Shown here: positions 48,228-57,528 of the stretch, piece after piece
Layout of the letters: each line of letters opens with the position of its first letter
How positions within the stretch are numbered: position 1 is the first letter of the stretch
Source: Duganella sp. 1411
Lineage (GTDB): Bacteria; Pseudomonadota; Gammaproteobacteria; Burkholderiales; Burkholderiaceae_D
Length of the DNA: 64,000 nt
Direction: 5' to 3'
Assembly (NCBI RefSeq): GCF_017833525.1
Contig: NZ_JAFICD010000001.1
Coordinates: forward strand, 62,001-126,000
The notes under the pieces: generated by a model
Told to the model about the DNA's origin: nothing
Seen by the model: the letters and a program-made list of their open reading frames with translations, nothing else
Database searches by the model: none
Position numbers and translations under genes: made by a program

Positions 48228-48677
48228 ATGATGACGAGCAATTTGTCCCGGTTCAACCCCGTTGCCGCCCTATCGCTGTTCGAGCCGCTGCGCGCGCTGG
48301 ACGATCTGATGCGCGACAGCGGCATGGAGTGGTTCTGGCCGGCCACCGCGGGGTCCGGCGGCATCCGCCTGGATGTGCGCGAAACCGATCAGGCCTTTGA
48401 CGTGGAGGCCGAGCTACCCGGGTTGAAGAAGGACGACATCAAGGTGGCCATCGATGGCCGCCAGGTGTCGCTCAGCGCGCAGGCCGCGGCGGAACAACAG
48501 CAGCAACGCGACGGCATGTTGTGGCGCGAACGCCACGCCGGCCAATGGTACCGCAGTTTCACGCTCCCGCACGAGGTCGACGAAAGCCAGGCCCAGGCGC
48601 GCTATGAGGACGGCGTGCTGCGCCTGACGCTGCCCAAAAAGGCCGGCGCCGGCGGCACCCGGCTGGCGATCCAATAG
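48228..48677 (+). CDS. small heat-shock protein, Hsp20/alpha-crystallin family
   Basis: The 149-residue chaperone holds unfolding proteins in a refoldable state. The alpha-crystallin domain covers about residues 45-140, with FDVEAELPGLKKDDIKVAIDGRQVSLSA and the A-x-x-x-n-GVL-like DGVLRLTLPKK. The start ATG at 48228 has GAGGAG 7 nt upstream. A second Hsp20 gene follows 19 nt downstream, and an FNR-like promoter precedes the pair. Confidence 0.95.
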   Translation: MMTSNLSRFNPVAALSLFEPLRALDDLMRDSGMEWFWPATAGSGGIRLDVRETDQAFDVEAELPGLKKDDIKVAIDGRQVSLSAQAAAEQQQQRDGMLWRERHAGQWYRSFTLPHEVDESQAQARYEDGVLRLTLPKKAGAGGTRLAIQ

Positions 48678-48696
48678 CGCCAGCGGAGCAGCCGCC

Positions 48697-49140
48697 ATGC
48701 ACACCCCACAACTACCGGGCACGCGGCGCCGCGCGTGGACCCGTCCCCATCCCTGGCGCGACCTGGCCGAGGCGTGGCGCGGGGCGCGCTTCCGGCATCT
48801 GGTGCGCCGGTTGAACGAACAGATACGGATCGACCTGAGCGAGACGCCGCAGGCCTACACCGTGCTGGCCGCGCTGCCCGGCGCCCACCAGGGCGATATC
48901 ACGGTCGCGCTTGAAGGCAACGTGGTGCGCATCAGCAGCGCCGCGCGCGCCGAACACGCGCAGCACGACACGGCCAGCGTGCTGCGGCGCGAGCGCTATG
49001 TCGGCCGGCGCGAGCGCACCTTGACGCTGCCGCAGGCGATCGACGCGGGGCAGGCGAGCGCCGAATACCGTCATGGCATTTTGAAGTTGGTGTTGCCGAA
49101 GGCGGGCGCGCCGCGCGGCACGCTGGTGCCGGTGCGCTAG
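48697..49140 (+). CDS. small heat-shock protein, divergent Hsp20 family member
   Basis: The 147-residue protein has an alpha-crystallin domain over about residues 40-140 (YTVLAALPGAHQGDITVALEGNVVRIS and YRHGILKLVLPKAG) after an Arg/Trp-rich N-terminus. It is clearly different from the Hsp20 upstream, so the pair may form mixed oligomers (inference). GGAG precedes the ATG. The broken ftsH begins about 30 nt downstream, forming a protein-quality-control block. Confidence 0.92.
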   Translation: MHTPQLPGTRRRAWTRPHPWRDLAEAWRGARFRHLVRRLNEQIRIDLSETPQAYTVLAALPGAHQGDITVALEGNVVRISSAARAEHAQHDTASVLRRERYVGRRERTLTLPQAIDAGQASAEYRHGILKLVLPKAGAPRGTLVPVR

Positions 49141-49169
49141 CCGTGGCCCGGTATCTCGACAGTCGCGTG

Positions 49170-50911
49170 ATGGATCTGCCGCGCCACCGGCGCCGGCAGT
49201 CTGCGCCCGCCGGCCTGGTTTTGGCTGGCGCTGCCGGTCGTCATGCTGCTGTTGTACGCCATGCTTGGCGCACGCGGCGCCCAGCCGCTGCCGTACAGTG
49301 ATTTCAAGCGCCTGCTGTACGCCGGCAACGTCAGCGAGGTGACCATCGCCGACGACGCGATCAGCGGGACGCTCAAAGCCAACGGACTTGAGCAGGTGCT
49401 GCGGCACGAGACGCTGGGCCGGCTCCAATGCACCAACGGCCAACCGTGTCGCTTCAGCACGATCCGTGTCGCCGACCCGGCCCTGGAGGCGGACCTGGAG
49501 GCGTCCGGCGCGCGCTTCGCGGGGCAGGCGACAAGCGACTGGCTGCCGACCTTGCTGTCATGGATCGTGCCGCTGGCCTTTCTGCTGTGGATGTCAGGCA
49601 TGGTCGCCAAAAAATCGGGCATGCCGGCCGGATTGGTGTTCGATGTCGGCAAAAGCAAAGCGCGCGTCTACGTTGCCAGGATACCGGCGTGACATTCAAC
49701 GACGTGGCCGGCATCGACGAGGCCAAGGACGAATTGGTGGAGGTGGTCGCTTTTCTCAAGGATCCGCAGCGCTACCGTCGATTGGGCGGCAAGATCCCGA
49801 AGGGCGTGTTGCTCGTCGGCCCGCCCGGCACCGGCAAGACGCTGCTGGCCAAGGCGCTCGCCGGCGAGGCGGGCGTGCCGTCTTTCTCGATCAGCGGGTC
49901 GGAATTCGTCGAGATGTTCGTCGGCGTGGGTGCGGCGCGGGTGCGCGATCTGTTCACCCAGGCGCAAGAAATGGCGCCGTGCATCATTTTCATCGACGAG
50001 CTCGATGCGCTGGGCAGGGCGCGCGGCGTCGCCGGGGTCGCCGGTGGCGGCTACACCGAGCAGGAGCAAACCCTCAACCAGTTGCTCGTCGAGATGGACG
50101 GATTCGATACGAACAAGGGCGTGCTGATCCTGGCCGCGACCAATCGCCCCGAAATTCTCGATCCCGCGTTACTCAGACCGGGGCGCTTCGACCGCCACAT
50201 CGCGCTCGACCGGCCGGATTTGAAGGGACGCGAGAAGATCCTCGCGGTCCACGCCAGGCAGGTCAAGTTGTCGGCGGACGTCGATCTGGCCGTGGTTGCC
50301 GCGCGCACCGCGGGCTTCGCCGGCGCCGACCTCGCCAATCTCATCAACGACGCGGCGTTGTTGGCGGGACGGAGTGCGCCACCAAGATCTCGATCATCCC
50401 GCGCGGCATCGCCGCGCTCGGCTATACGCAGCAGCTCCCCACCGAGGACCGCTATCTTCTGAAGAAAGCGGAATTGCTGGACCGGTTGGACGTCCTCCTG
50501 GGCGGACGCGTGGCCGAGGAACTGGCGTTTGGCGACGTGTCGACGGGCGCGCAGAACGATCTGCAACTGGCGACCGACATGGCGCGGCACATGGTGACCC
50601 AGTGCGGCATGAGCGAGCGGCTCGGCCTGGCCACGTTCGAACAGGCGCCCGCCGTGTGGACGTCTCCCCCGTCCGCGCCGGATAAAAAAGGCTATAGTGA
50701 GCGCACGGCGCGGGCCATCGGCGCCGAGATCGCCGCGCTGCTGGGCGCCGCGCACGCGCGCGTGACCGCCACACTGACCGCGAAGCGGCAGTTGCTCGAT
50801 GCCCTCGCACAAGTATTACTGGACAAGGAAACCGTTGACCGGGTGGCGCTCGATGCGTTGCTGGGTCAACGCGACACGGCGCCGGTGCGGCCGGCGGCGG
50901 ACCAGCGATAG
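49170..50911 (+). pseudogene. ftsH: broken FtsH-type AAA+ zinc metalloprotease
   Basis: Similarity to FtsH runs through three frames. The N-terminal part (from about 49200: PAWFWLALPVV anchor, then the periplasmic domain to GKSKARVYV) ends at a stop; the frame changes near 49680, explained by loss of one A before GGATACC. The AAA module follows ([31 protein letters not shown]) up to NDAALLAGR near 50375, where about 55 residues are missing, including the zinc site HEAGH; the sequence resumes in another frame at TKISIIPRG. Another shift probably lies near 49195. No protease activity is possible. The 3' end overlaps mgtA by 46 nt. Confidence 0.9.
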
Positions 50912-53430
50912 AAGCGTTGTTTGATCAGCTCGACCGTGATGAGATAGACCAGTACCGTCGCGCCCAGCATGAAATAAAAACGCGCGGGCGGCGGCACCAG
51001 GCCGAAATAGCCGCCCACCGGCGTGAATGGCATGAGCACGGCGATGGCCACGACCGCCAGCGAGGTCGCCGTCAGCAAGGGGTGCGGATGGCTGTTCAGC
51101 GGATTGCCGCGGGTGCGGATGACAAAGATGACCAGCACCTGCGTGCAGAGCGACTCGACGAACCAACCGGTTTGAAACAGCCTTTCGTCGGCGTGCAAGA
51201 CCACCAGCATGATGTAGAAGGTGAGGAAATCGAACACGGAACTGACCGCGCCGATCACGAGCATGAAGTTGCGCACGAAATGCAGGTCGAGCGCGCGCGG
51301 CAGGCCGACTTCCCCGTGATCGACCTGGTCCAGCGGGATTGGCACTTCCGAGATGTCGTACAAGAGGTTGTTGAGCAGTATTTGCGCCGGCAACATCGGC
51401 AGGAAAGGCAGGAACAGCGACGCGCCGGCCATGCTGAACATGTTGCCGAAGTTGGAGCTGGTGCCCATCATGATGTATTTCATGATGTTGCCGAAGGTGC
51501 GGCGCCCCTCCAGCACGGCCGCGTGAAGCACGTTCAAGTCCGGTTCGAGCAAGATCATGTCGGCCGCCTCCTTGGCCAGGTCGGCCGCCGAATCGACCGA
51601 CAAGCCGACGTCGGCCGAATGCAGCGACGGCGCGTCGTTGACGCCGTCGCCCAGGTAGCCCACCACATGGCCGCGCGCCTTGAGCGCCAGGATGACGCGG
51701 TTCTTTTCGGCGGGATTGATGCGGCAGAACAGGTTGGCGGTGGCCACCCGCACGCGCAGCGCGTGGTCTTCCATGCGCGCGATTTCCCCGCCGGTCAGCA
51801 TGCCCCGCACCGGTATCCCCAATTGGGCGCACACGTGGCGCGTGACCAGTTCGCTGTCGCCCGTGACGACCTTGATCGCCACGCCGAGCCGCGCGAGCGC
51901 CTCCAGCGCCGGGGCGGCGCTGGCCTTGGGCGGATCGAGGAAGCAGGCAAAACCGGCCAGCACCAGTTCCGTTTCATCGCCGACCATGGCGTGCGCGCGC
52001 TCGGGCGCGACCTGGCGCCAGGCGATGCCGAGCACCCGCAGGCCGTCCGTTTCGAGCGCATGGTACTGTGCCCGGATGGCGGCCAAGGCGGCTTCGTCGA
52101 TGGCGCGCTCGTCGCCGGCGCCGTTCGCTTCGTAACGGGCGCACAGGCCGACGATGTCGTCGGGCGCGCCTTTGACCACCAGCCAGCGGGTGGCGCCGTT
52201 GTCGATCAAAACGGAGACGCGCCGGCGCTCGAAATCGAATGGTACCTCGTCGATTTTTTTCCAGGAGCCCATGTCGATGTGCTGGTGGCCGAGGATGGCG
52301 TCATCGAGCGGGCTTTTCAGCCCGGTTTCAAAAAAACTGTTGAAGTACGCCAGTTCCAGCACGCGTTCGCTGGGCCGGCCCAGCGCGTCGATGTGCCGTT
52401 CCATCTCGATCTTCGCCTCGGTCAGCGTGCCGGTCTTGTCGGTGCACAGCACGTCCATCGAGCCCAGGTCCTGGACCGCCGTCAGCCGCTTGACGATCAC
52501 GTGCTGTTTTGCCATGCGCAGCGCGCCGCGCGCCAGCGTGACCGAGACCACCATGGGCAACAATTCCGGCGTCAGGCCGACAGCGAGCGCCACCGCGAAC
52601 AGGAACGATTCGAGCCAGGGCTTGTGGAACAACGTGTTGACCAGCAGGACGAACAGCACCATCAGGACCGTCAGTCGCATGATCAGCATGCCGAAGCGGC
52701 GGGTGCCGGTCTCGAACGACGTCGGCGGGGACTGCGCCGAGATGCTGTCGGCGATGCCGCCGATGGCGCTGTCGGGGCCGGTCTTGAGCGCCAGGATCCG
52801 CGCGCTGCCGCTGATGACCGAGGTGCCCATGAATACCGCGTTGGTCGCCTGCGCGATGTCGGTGGCGGTGGCGGGCGGCGTGTCCGGGCGCTTTTCGACG
52901 GGATACGATTCCCCGGTCAGCAGGGCCTGCTTGACGAAAAAATCGCGTGCCTCGAGTACGCGCCCGTCGGCCGGAACCATGTCTCCGGCCGCCAGCAGGA
53001 CGACGTCGCCGGGGACGACGTGGGCCGCCGGGATCGTCGATGCCTTGCCATCGCGCATCACCAGGGCCCGCAGCGACACCGAAAGACGTAATTTCTCCGC
53101 GGCCGCGTTCGCTCGATACTCTTGAACGAAGTCCAAGCTGACACTCAACAGGACGATGACGCTAAGGATGGCGAAGTTGGTGTACTCCCTGGTCATGGCC
53201 GACACCGCACTGGCGCCGAGGAGGATGAGGACGAGGGGATTCTTGAAGCGGGCGAGATAGCGCACTATGAGCGGCCGGTGCTTCCGTTGTCGCACCAGGT
53301 TGGGGCCGTACCGGGCGAGCCGGGCCTTGGCCTCGCCTTCCGTCAGGCCGTCGGCGTCGCGCGCGCACAGGGCCGCTTCGGCCGGTCGCGGTGCCAGCCA
53401 CCACGGCCCGGAAAGGGGATCTATCGGCAT
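50866..53430 (-). CDS. mgtA: magnesium-translocating P-type ATPase
   Basis: This 854-residue P-type ATPase (type IIIB) imports Mg2+. It has the phosphorylation motif CTDKTGTLTEAKIEM, TPELLPMVVSVTLARGAL typical of MgtA/MgtB, LLTGESYPVEK, VTGDSELVTRH and GDGVNDAPSLHSADVGLS, plus about ten helices. It appears intact. The start lies 22 nt after the esterase-like gene on the same strand, so it is probably transcribed with it and the phosphoribosyltransferase. MgtA in E. coli is about 898 residues, the missing part being at the N-terminus. Confidence 0.94.
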   Translation of the reverse strand: MPIDPLSGPWWLAPRPAEAALCARDADGLTEGEAKARLARYGPNLVRQRKHRPLIVRYLARFKNPLVLILLGASAVSAMTREYTNFAILSVIVLLSVSLDFVQEYRANAAAEKLRLSVSLRALVMRDGKASTIPAAHVVPGDVVLLAAGDMVPADGRVLEARDFFVKQALLTGESYPVEKRPDTPPATATDIAQATNAVFMGTSVISGSARILALKTGPDSAIGGIADSISAQSPPTSFETGTRRFGMLIMRLTVLMVLFVLLVNTLFHKPWLESFLFAVALAVGLTPELLPMVVSVTLARGALRMAKQHVIVKRLTAVQDLGSMDVLCTDKTGTLTEAKIEMERHIDALGRPSERVLELAYFNSFFETGLKSPLDDAILGHQHIDMGSWKKIDEVPFDFERRRVSVLIDNGATRWLVVKGAPDDIVGLCARYEANGAGDERAIDEAALAAIRAQYHALETDGLRVLGIAWRQVAPERAHAMVGDETELVLAGFACFLDPPKASAAPALEALARLGVAIKVVTGDSELVTRHVCAQLGIPVRGMLTGGEIARMEDHALRVRVATANLFCRINPAEKNRVILALKARGHVVGYLGDGVNDAPSLHSADVGLSVDSAADLAKEAADMILLEPDLNVLHAAVLEGRRTFGNIMKYIMMGTSSNFGNMFSMAGASLFLPFLPMLPAQILLNNLLYDISEVPIPLDQVDHGEVGLPRALDLHFVRNFMLVIGAVSSVFDFLTFYIMLVVLHADERLFQTGWFVESLCTQVLVIFVIRTRGNPLNSHPHPLLTATSLAVVAIAVLMPFTPVGGYFGLVPPPARFYFMLGATVLVYLITVELIKQRFYRWSAAGRTGAVSR

Positions 53431-53452
53431 GCCGGCACCCTTGCCGCTGGCG

Positions 53453-54208
53453 CTAAACGCCGACCGGGAACGTCTCCGGCGCCTCGCCCAGCTTCCAGGG
53501 ACTGGTCAACTCCAGCGGTTCGAGCGCGCGCGTGGTGTCGAAATGCAGTATCGCGTCGAACTGTTGCGACAGGTGGGCATGGAAATAATGGCTTTGCCGC
53601 TCCGTCTCCGGACGGTAGATGACGCCAATGGCGCGTTCGAGTGCCTGTTTCCACAGCGCCCGGCTGGTTTCCGTATCGTCGCGCAAGGGCAGCATGAAGC
53701 GCGGGATGCCGGTGTGGTGGAACAGCGATTCATACGCGCCCGGGAGGGCGGGGCGCGCCCGCTTGCGCTCGGCCGGCGCGTCCCAGTCGGATGCGGCGGT
53801 GACGGTGCCTTCGTAGGTTGTCAGGCCGATCAGGAATGCCTGTTCGCGGTAGCGCTCCCGCGCCAACTGGCCGAGGGTCCATTCGCCGCAGCGTCCCGCC
53901 TCGGTGGCGCGCGCGTCGCCCACATGCGAGTTGTGTGCCCAGACGACGATCTTGGCGGGCAGGTCCCGCGCCGGCGCGCGCAGGTGCGAGGCGAGCGCCT
54001 CGAGCGTGCCGGCCATGTGATGGTCGCGCAGGTTCCACGAAGAGACATGAGCGCTGAACATGGTGCGGTAGTAGCGTTCCGCGTTCATGAGACGCGCCTT
54101 GTCGATCAGTTCGATGAGCGCGTCGTAGTCGTCGCCGGCGCCGGTCAGCACATGGGCCGACGCCGCGACCGAACCGATTAATGCGGGAGGCCAGGCATGG
54201 CTTGTCAT
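53453..54208 (-). pseudogene. erythromycin-esterase-like protein with large internal deletion
   Basis: The C-terminal half (from about residue 40: NAERYYRTMF, SWNLRDHHMAGTLEAL, VVWAHNSHVGDARATE, TYEGTVTAASDWD, ERAIGVIYRPETERQSHYF) is clearly of the erythromycin-esterase/succinoglycan-biosynthesis family. The first 35 residues (MTSHAW...DYDALIELI) match the family opening, but the expected following block, with the GEASHGTHEFY-type catalytic His/Glu region and roughly 200 residues, is absent; IELIDKARLMNAE joins the two parts in frame. Family members are usually 400 residues or more, here 251. Catalysis is unlikely. Confidence 0.75.
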
Positions 54209-54352
54209 GGTCAAACTCCTTGTGATGTGGGATGGCGGGGACGGCGCGCGCTTCGCCTGGAAGCCGGCCGGGGGATCGGCCAGGGCGAGCACGCCATCCG
54301 GATCGACGGCGCCACATCGTATCTTGACCGCTTGTTGCGTTGTCGAAGGCAT
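54209..54352 (-). pseudogene. possible remnant of a dienelactone-hydrolase-like gene
   Basis: From an ATG at 54352 the minus strand reads MPSTTQQAVKIRCGAVDPDG, then VLALADPPAG, which resembles the N-terminus of alpha/beta hydrolases often found between a phosphoribosyltransferase and an erythromycin-esterase-like gene. Similarity stops after about 30 residues, and the frame runs into the esterase start. This is inference from context and a short match. Confidence 0.4.
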
Positions 54353-54367
54353 GGTTTTCTCCTGCGC

Positions 54368-55051
54368 CTAGGACGTCTGGCCGTCCGGGTTCCGCGTGGC
54401 CTCGCGCCGGGCCATGCGCAGCAGCCGCGTCACTTCCTCGTCGCTGGTCTGCCCGAAGTCGTCATACCATTGGCCGACCGAATAGAGCGGCTGCGGCGTA
54501 CGCAGACATATCAACGCGTCGACCTCGGGAGCCAGTTCTGCGCAGGTATCATTTGCCGCGACCGGCACGGCGACGATAATTTTCGCCGCGTGCGCGCGGC
54601 GCGCCAGCCGGACCGCCAATTGCATGGTCGAACCCGTGGCAATGCCATCGTCGACCAGGATTACGACCTTGTCTTGCAACTGCGCGACCGGCCGGCCGGC
54701 ACGGTACAGCGCCTCGCGCCGCGCGATCTCGAGCCGTTCATGCTCGACGAGCGCTTCGATCGCCTCGGCTGGCACGCCGAACATGGCGATCTCACCGGTC
54801 TTTAGCAGGCATGGTCCCTCGGCCGCGACAGCGCCGATCGCGTACTCGGGATGGCCCGGCAACCCAAGTTTGCGCACTGATATGATGTCGAGCGGAACCT
54901 CAAGTGCCCGGGCGACTGCGAAGCCGAGCGGCACGCCGCCACGTGGAAGGGCCAGTACGATGACATCGGGCCGCCGGGCGTACGCACCCAATCGCCGCGC
55001 GAGCAAACTACCGGCCTGAAAGCGATTTCTGAACAGCTTTTTCATGGGCAT
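54368..55051 (-). CDS. phosphoribosyltransferase-family protein
   Basis: The 227-residue protein has the type I PRTase fold with the PRPP-binding loop VVILVDDGIATGSTM near residues 129-143 and an early LALPRGGVPLGFAVA block. Members of this group are found beside erythromycin-esterase-like and hydrolase genes; the base they use is unknown. The ATG at 55051 and another at 55045 are both possible. It is the first gene of a minus-strand run ending with mgtA. Confidence 0.88.
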   Translation of the reverse strand: MPMKKLFRNRFQAGSLLARRLGAYARRPDVIVLALPRGGVPLGFAVARALEVPLDIISVRKLGLPGHPEYAIGAVAAEGPCLLKTGEIAMFGVPAEAIEALVEHERLEIARREALYRAGRPVAQLQDKVVILVDDGIATGSTMQLAVRLARRAHAAKIIVAVPVAANDTCAELAPEVDALICLRTPQPLYSVGQWYDDFGQTSDEEVTRLLRMARREATRNPDGQTS

Positions 55052-55450
55052 GCCGTTGTCTCAAGTCGCGCGTTCCACGATGTGTCTCCGGGATGGCATC
55101 GAACCGCTTGCCCTGTGGCCAGAAGACGTAGGCGAGGGTAGGCTGGGGCGGGGCGTTCATCGGCGCGCAAAGGTTGGACCGGCGCCACCGGCAATCGTGC
55201 GGCGCAACCTGTCGCCTATGGGCGGCGCCACCACCGTCGATTGGCGCCAGCACACGCGATTGAGGCATATCAAACTTGGTCCTTTCGACAGACCTAAGCT
55301 GGCAGGCATTGAGCGATGGAGCGTGCCCGTGGTCGTCGGCCTCCTTTGAGCGAAAGAATATACAGGGCGCAGGCGTACACCTCACACGTCCCCATCAATT
55401 TTCAAGGGTACGGTTCTCGTGCCCGCCGCTACCAACGAAGGTACCCATCC
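55052..55450. other. gene-free region between divergent phosphoribosyltransferase and DUF1540 genes
   Basis: No convincing coding sequence; small open frames here lack ribosome sites and family signatures. An FNR-like box lies at 55260-55273. Confidence 0.45.
55260..55300 (+). promoter_or_regulatory. FNR-like box upstream of DUF1540 gene
   Basis: TTGAG-GCAT-ATCAA at 55260-55273 matches 9 of 10 half-site positions. A weak -10 (TAAGCT, 55295-55300) lies 31 bp away centre to centre, giving a leader of about 140 nt. The box alone is good; the -10 is poor. Confidence 0.4.
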
Positions 55451-55765
55451 ATGAAAACGCTATCCATACAGATGTCCGTGGTGCAGAACTGTTCAGTTTC
55501 CGAATGTGTCTACAACGCGGCCAACGGTTGCCATGCCAAGGCCATTACCATCGGCGACATGGGCAACCCAGCCTGCGACACCGCTCTTTGCCTGTCGGTT
55601 CCGGCCGCAGGGTGGGGCGCCACCGACTCCCGCCCGGCGGCCGGCGTCGGTGCCTGCAAGGTCGATACTTGCAGGCACAACCAAGACTACGAATGCACGG
55701 CCGAGGAGATTTCCGTCGGCCACAGGCTCGCTCTTGTCCATTGCCTGACGTACGCGGCCCGCTGA
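55451..55765 (+). CDS. DUF1540 cysteine-rich protein
   Basis: The 104-residue protein contains two copies of the DUF1540 cysteine pattern: NCSVSECVYNAANGCHAKAI and ACKVDTCRHNQDYECTAEEI, with two further cysteines (CDTALC) between. The eight-plus cysteines suggest metal binding, but the family's function is unknown. The ATG at 55451 matches the family start. Location among stress genes behind an FNR-like box suggests a low-oxygen role (inference). Confidence 0.85.
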   Translation: MKTLSIQMSVVQNCSVSECVYNAANGCHAKAITIGDMGNPACDTALCLSVPAAGWGATDSRPAAGVGACKVDTCRHNQDYECTAEEISVGHRLALVHCLTYAAR

Positions 55766-55774
55766 AAAAATACA

Positions 55775-56681
55775 CTTTTGCTTGATCTGGATCTGGTTCG
55801 GTGCCGCATGCCTGATCCTGGCGCGCCCGGCACGCAGCGCCGCCAAGGCGTCGGGTCGACCGGCAGGCAGAAGCTTGCCGTCGCGGCCGACAATTTCCAT
55901 GTCATTTTTCTTCAGATAAGCGGGGTCGCGCGCCAGTTGCGGAATGATCTCGTTTCGCTCAATACTGCTGGGAACATTCCAATAGGGCTGGAAGTCCAGG
56001 TAGCGCATCTGGGTGACAAACACCGGGGTTGGCGTGCCCGCCGCCTTGCCGACAATGACGCGCATTTCCAGCGCCGGGCTGATGGCCTGGGCGGCGATGT
56101 CGAATGCCCACAGCCTGAAGGCCGGCAGGTTCACCACGACGAGCCGGCCCGGCCGGAGGGCAGGCAGCCAGCGCAGGCGCTCGAGGGTCAGCCCGAGCTG
56201 GCGAACCCGGGGCGCGAGGGGCACGGCCAAGGCCTGCATGGTGGCCGGTCCGAGTTCACCATCTTCCACCAAGCCATGGCGTGACTGGAAACGTTTGACG
56301 GCTTCCGCGAGCCCGGCCGAATATTGCTGTGCGTTGCCACCGTCGACGCCGGGAACCAGGTCTCCCAGCAGGTTGCGTGAGTTCTTCAACGCGGTAGTGG
56401 GCGGGGGATAATCCATGCTCGGGCGCGCTGCGCAGCAACGCCAACGCCCGCTCCGCCTGCCGTCGTTCGGCGCCCAGCCAGATGGTTTCGTTTCCCGCCG
56501 CCTCATACAGCCGACGCACCAACGCGGCGTTGGCAGGGCGTGTCGCTATTTCCTCCGATATCGGCCCGACGGTCGCCGTCATCGGGCTTGGCTGCGTTGG
56601 ATCGGCGGTTTTTGCCCGCATATCCGCGGTGATGGTTAGCTGCAGCAGCAAGCCGCAAACAACGCTGGATAGATTCGGCAT
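55775..56681 (-). pseudogene. broken L,D-transpeptidase (YcbB-like)
   Basis: The N-terminal part starts MPNLSSVVCGLLLQL (signal-like, ATG at 56681) and contains LVRRLYEAAGNETIWL and ERALALLRSAPEHGLSPAHY; then the frame changes near 56390 and continues with a peptidoglycan-binding domain (AVKRFQSRHGLVEDGELGP), the LDT region LERLRWLP, MRVIVGKAAGTPTPVF and YWNVPSSIERNEIIPQL. Similarity ends after RAGRARIRH; the SHGCIR catalytic cysteine segment is missing. One frameshift and a C-terminal deletion make it inactive. Confidence 0.85.
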
Positions 56682-56866
56682 GAATTGACCGGGTGGCCCA
56701 TTGATATGGCAGCCGCCGGAAGCGGCGCAGCTTCCCTCAACCGCATGATACGTTGACACCTTGGTCACCGATGATGGGTTGGACTGGCACACCCGGTACG
56801 AGTTCAATCGATCATCGGCAGCGGTGGCAGGAGCTGCCCATCTTATAGTGGGGACTTCGTTCCGGC

Positions 56867-57403
56867 TCAGCTGTTCATCAGCGTTTCCAACAGTCGAAGC
56901 CCGTCGGGCCAGTCGCCAAGCCCGCTGGCCGCGTTGAGATGTCCGCGCGGTCCAACTTCGACCAGTTTGCTTCCCCACGCGGTTGCGCAAGCGCGCGTAT
57001 GGTCGATGCCGCCATACGGATCGTCGCTGCTGGCCACGACGACGGTGCGAAAGGGCAGTGTCTGCATGGGCAAGGGCGCGAATCCGGTCGTGGCGGCATG
57101 GGGAAATGCCGCGGCGGCCGGATCGGGCACGGCCACCAGCAACGCGCCGCGTATCCTTCCCGTGTGCCGCGCAGCCCAATGCGCCACCGCCAAACAGCCG
57201 AGGCTGTGCGCCACGAGGATGGTCTCCCCGCCGATCTCCACCAGCTGCCGCTCCATCGCCGCCACCCAGTCATCGCAGACCACGCGGTCCCAGTCCCCGA
57301 CCGCAAGGCGCCGCCAATCGGGATGCGCCACCTGCCACCTGCTCTGCCAGTGCGACGCACCGGAGTTGCCGATACCTGGAACAACAAAAACGGGATAGTC
57401 CAT
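56867..57403 (-). CDS. RBBP9/YdeN family alpha/beta hydrolase
   Basis: This serine hydrolase of 178 residues has the nucleophile elbow VAHSLGC (serine near 67), the acid in ASSDDPYGG and the histidine in GPRGHLNAASGLGDWP, the typical RBBP9/YdeN signature. The physiological substrate is unknown. It is divergent from the Lrp regulator. Confidence 0.92.
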   Translation of the reverse strand: MDYPVFVVPGIGNSGASHWQSRWQVAHPDWRRLAVGDWDRVVCDDWVAAMERQLVEIGGETILVAHSLGCLAVAHWAARHTGRIRGALLVAVPDPAAAAFPHAATTGFAPLPMQTLPFRTVVVASSDDPYGGIDHTRACATAWGSKLVEVGPRGHLNAASGLGDWPDGLRLLETLMNS

Positions 57404-57528
57404 CTGTCAAATCTCCATCAGTGAATGAGGACACCAGTGTAAAAGGCAACGGATTCTGGCAAAATCACAATTCAAATGAATTAATGGCCAGGGACGCTCG
57501 AAATGAAGGAAATAGCAGGCGCTGACAA

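Noticed and set aside
49600..50462. Programmed frameshifting in ftsH
   Set aside because: No slippery heptamer is evident at the first shift, and the second coincides with loss of the zinc site, so decay explains it better.
55782..55795. FNR-like sequence TTGATCTGGATCTG
   Set aside because: It lies at the end of the broken L,D-transpeptidase and has no -10 at class II distance on either strand, nor a gene to serve.
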